From contig DXCM01000098.1 in assembly GCA_019116025.1 (NCBI GenBank), positions 1-56,345 of the forward strand: a stretch of 56,345 nt of DNA. The letters are read 5' to 3'. A program made the position numbers and the translations under genes. The notes under the pieces are model-generated. The model ran no database searches and was not told where the DNA came from. It saw only the letters and a list, made by a program, of their open reading frames with translations. The DNA is from Candidatus Companilactobacillus pullicola (GTDB lineage Bacteria > Bacillota > Bacilli > Lactobacillales > Lactobacillaceae). How positions within the stretch are numbered: position 1 is the stretch's first letter; every line of letters starts with the position of its first letter. Below, piece by piece: positions 54,711 through 56,345 of this stretch.

Positions 54711-55608
54711 CTTCTGCCTCGAATTCTTCTTTTCTTCTACAAATTAGAGTTGACCAGCCTTTAAGATGAAAGACTTCTAAAACGCTAAATCCACGTTCTT
54801 CCATCTTTTGTGTAATTAATGCTTCTTTCTCATTAATAATACCAGATAAGACTACAAAGCCGTTAGGATTTAAGTGTCCGTCAATTTGAGGAATGAACTG
54901 CAAAATAACGTCAGCTAACATATTAGCCACGATCACATCAACTTTCCCATTCACACCATCTAACAAGGAATTTTCAAAAACTTCAATATCCTCACAACCA
55001 GGATTCAATTGAATATTCTCTTTAGCAGCCTTAACCGCAACCGGATCGAGGTCAAAAGCTTGGATATCCTTAACTCCCAATTGTCGAGCTTGAATCGACA
55101 AAATACCTGAACCCGTTCCGACATCATAAAGTGACTTGGCATCGCCTAAAATCAACTCTAGAGCTTGCATACATGAATATGTAGTAGGATGAGTCCCAGT
55201 CCCAAAAGATTTTCCTGGGTCCATAACAATAGTATGTTCATCTGGATATTTAGGTTGGTAGTCCACCCAATTAGGTACAACCGTCAAATAACGACTGATC
55301 TTTACTGGATGGTAATACTTTTCCCATTCATTCTGCCAGCTACTATCGTCAAGTTCACTGACTGAAACTTCTACACCATTAATGTCAAAACCAAATTGCG
55401 TTAATTTGTTAATTTCTTGTTGTAGCTCACTAACAATTTTTTCATCGTAAGTATCTTCATCAAAATAAGAATTAATTTTAGTTTTCACATCTTTATTTTC
55501 ATCGTCAACCATTTCTGTTCCATTTGCACCAACGCGCATGAAAATTTCAGAAATAATTTCAGGATCGAAATCATTTGGTATTGCAACTGTTACTTTTTTC
55601 CAAATCAT
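54691..55608 (-). CDS. prmA: ribosomal protein L11 methyltransferase
   Basis: A 305-residue SAM-dependent enzyme that methylates ribosomal protein L11. MDPGKSFGTGTHPTT and the SAM motif YDVGTGSGILSIQA (about residues 165-178) are conserved, and the N-terminal substrate-binding domain (1 to about 90) is present. AGGAACA lies before the ATG. It overlaps rsmE by 20 bases. Confidence 0.95.
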   Translation of the reverse strand: MIWKKVTVAIPNDFDPEIISEIFMRVGANGTEMVDDENKDVKTKINSYFDEDTYDEKIVSELQQEINKLTQFGFDINGVEVSVSELDDSSWQNEWEKYYHPVKISRYLTVVPNWVDYQPKYPDEHTIVMDPGKSFGTGTHPTTYSCMQALELILGDAKSLYDVGTGSGILSIQARQLGVKDIQAFDLDPVAVKAAKENIQLNPGCEDIEVFENSLLDGVNGKVDVIVANMLADVILQFIPQIDGHLNPNGFVVLSGIINEKEALITQKMEERGFSVLEVFHLKGWSTLICRRKEEFEAEDGAILR

Positions 55609-55650
55609 AGTGTTCCTCCATTAATAATAAGATTACTAAAATTTGGACAT

Positions 55651-55688
55651 AAAAAAAAGACGTTTAGCATCTTAATTTGCTAAAAGTC
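55651..55688 (-). terminator. intrinsic terminator after the 133-residue protein gene
   Basis: GACTTTTAGCA pairs with TGCTAAACGTC on the minus strand, followed by eight T. It overlaps the end of the gene at 55672. Confidence 0.8.
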
Positions 55689-56073
55689 CAATTGCATTCA
55701 TAAATTCTAATTCTTTTTGATGAATCTTCTGTTTAGATTTTTCCAATTTACTGTGATCAATGACATTATGATCTGTGTCTAAGCAACTAATAGCATCGAT
55801 CACTTCCATCAAGTAATCATTAAGTTTATCAGTTAACTGACTATTTTCTAAGTGATATTTTTCGATATAGTCCTCACACAACTTAATAAAGCGATGCACG
55901 TTTGAAATGTAATTATCGGCTAAGCGAGAATAAGTTTCGTAACGCAAAGCTTCCCCTCTTTCAATTACTTTCATTGTCTTGAAATGTTCTGAAAAGACCT
56001 CTCGATATGTTAGAAAACGGTCTAACAAGACATTTGTTTCTAATAAACGATATTTATTATTGATTGCTCCCAT
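55672..56073 (-). CDS. uncharacterised helical protein
   Basis: A 133-residue, mostly helical, charged protein (about residues 5-60 and 85-125 suit long helices). No signal peptide or membrane segment. I do not recognise the family. It is separated from prmA by its own terminator, so probably a single-gene unit. An AGGTG lies before the ATG. Confidence 0.75.
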   Translation of the reverse strand: MGAINNKYRLLETNVLLDRFLTYREVFSEHFKTMKVIERGEALRYETYSRLADNYISNVHRFIKLCEDYIEKYHLENSQLTDKLNDYLMEVIDAISCLDTDHNVIDHSKLEKSKQKIHQKELEFMNAIGLLAN

Positions 56074-56203
56074 GATTACACCTCATTTCGTTTTCATTAT
56101 AATATCATATGTTATTAGTTATTAAAAGTATTAGTTTTAATTAATAACATAATTAATAAAAAATAATAATAACTATTTTGGGGATTATCATTGTGTGATT
56201 ATA

Positions 56204-56345
56204 CTTGGATTCCCGTCCTCCGCAACAAGAAAATTTGGCTGGAACGCCATGGGCCGACTGGAAGCTAATAAATTTGCACTCTGTGCAAATTCATGGATCT
56301 TCAAGCTCGGCCTTTACCTAAGCGATAAATCGCTAAGATAAATCT
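56204..56345 (+). repeat. structured intergenic repeat, copy C (cut by the window end)
   Basis: The first 142 bases of a copy that is nearly identical to copy B: CGTCCTCC, GCAACAAGAAAATTTGGCTG, the hairpin AATTTGCACTCTGTGCAAATT and the second hairpin TAAGCGATAAATCGCTAAG in context. A small number of substitutions distinguish it from B, and several fall in helices with the partner base also changed (GGCCGACT with AGCTCGGCC). The 3' half of the closing helix lies beyond the window. Confidence 0.8.

Noticed and set aside
1..56345. tRNA, rRNA, CRISPR arrays, prophage or insertion-sequence transposase genes
   Set aside because: Looked for characteristic motifs and regularly spaced repeats; none seen. 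The only spaced repeats are protein-coding or the structured element.

Overview
The window is a chromosomal segment of a low-GC lactic acid bacterium. Synteny (phoH-ybeY-cdd-era-recO-glyQS, dnaG-rpoD, hisS-aspS, prmA-rsmE-rel-dtd), T-box leaders and SLAP-like and MucBP surface modules point to the Lactobacillaceae, most likely the Companilactobacillus group; the genus is an inference from style, not from a search. Most genes lie on the minus strand.

Layout. 1-1480: lepB and a small protein behind a structured repeat. 1483-3107: a DUF2075 ATPase and a tautomerase. 3174-13030: a secreted-protein cluster. Four proteins share SLAP-like modules (a C39-like peptidase, an NlpC/P60 hydrolase and two paralogous CAP-domain proteins), with a membrane-anchored protein and a lipoprotein between them. 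13442-14733: rsgA with a complex leader. 14878-18830: cfa-trmK-nif3-pepT. 19119-23579: a giant LPXTG lectin/MucBP adhesin. 23803-26761: dnaG-rpoD with an attenuator-like leader. 27026-31151: a SHOCT membrane protein, then a PTS EIIC/tyrosine phosphatase pair divergent from an RpiR regulator, with two matching operators and a cre site. 31195-38606: glyS, glyQ (T-box), recO, era, cdd, ybeY, phoH, rpsU. 38729-42462: a PEP-synthase-type regulatory protein, nfo, a YitT protein, msrA/msrB. 42955-45998: hisS-aspS behind a T-box. 46372-49155: a cell-wall amidase, a histidine phosphatase with a deleted remnant, and a Doc-like protein with a broken active site. 49202-56073: GNAT, HAD, dtd, rel, a small membrane protein, rsmE, prmA and a helical protein.

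The least explained elements are non-coding. A structured intergenic repeat of about 170-190 nt occurs three times (145-312 minus, 36564-36757 plus, from 56204 plus). Its helices are kept although their sequences differ, which suggests an RNA. The rsgA leader has a promoter, a four-codon leader ORF with a strong ribosome-binding site and a perfect intrinsic terminator, so it looks like a ribosome-mediated attenuator. A 118-nt nested hairpin follows aspS. Intrinsic terminators sit inside the apparent leaders of dnaG and rel.

All calls come from reading the sequence. No database search or folding program was run, and motif-level calls are stronger than genus or function-in-pathway statements.
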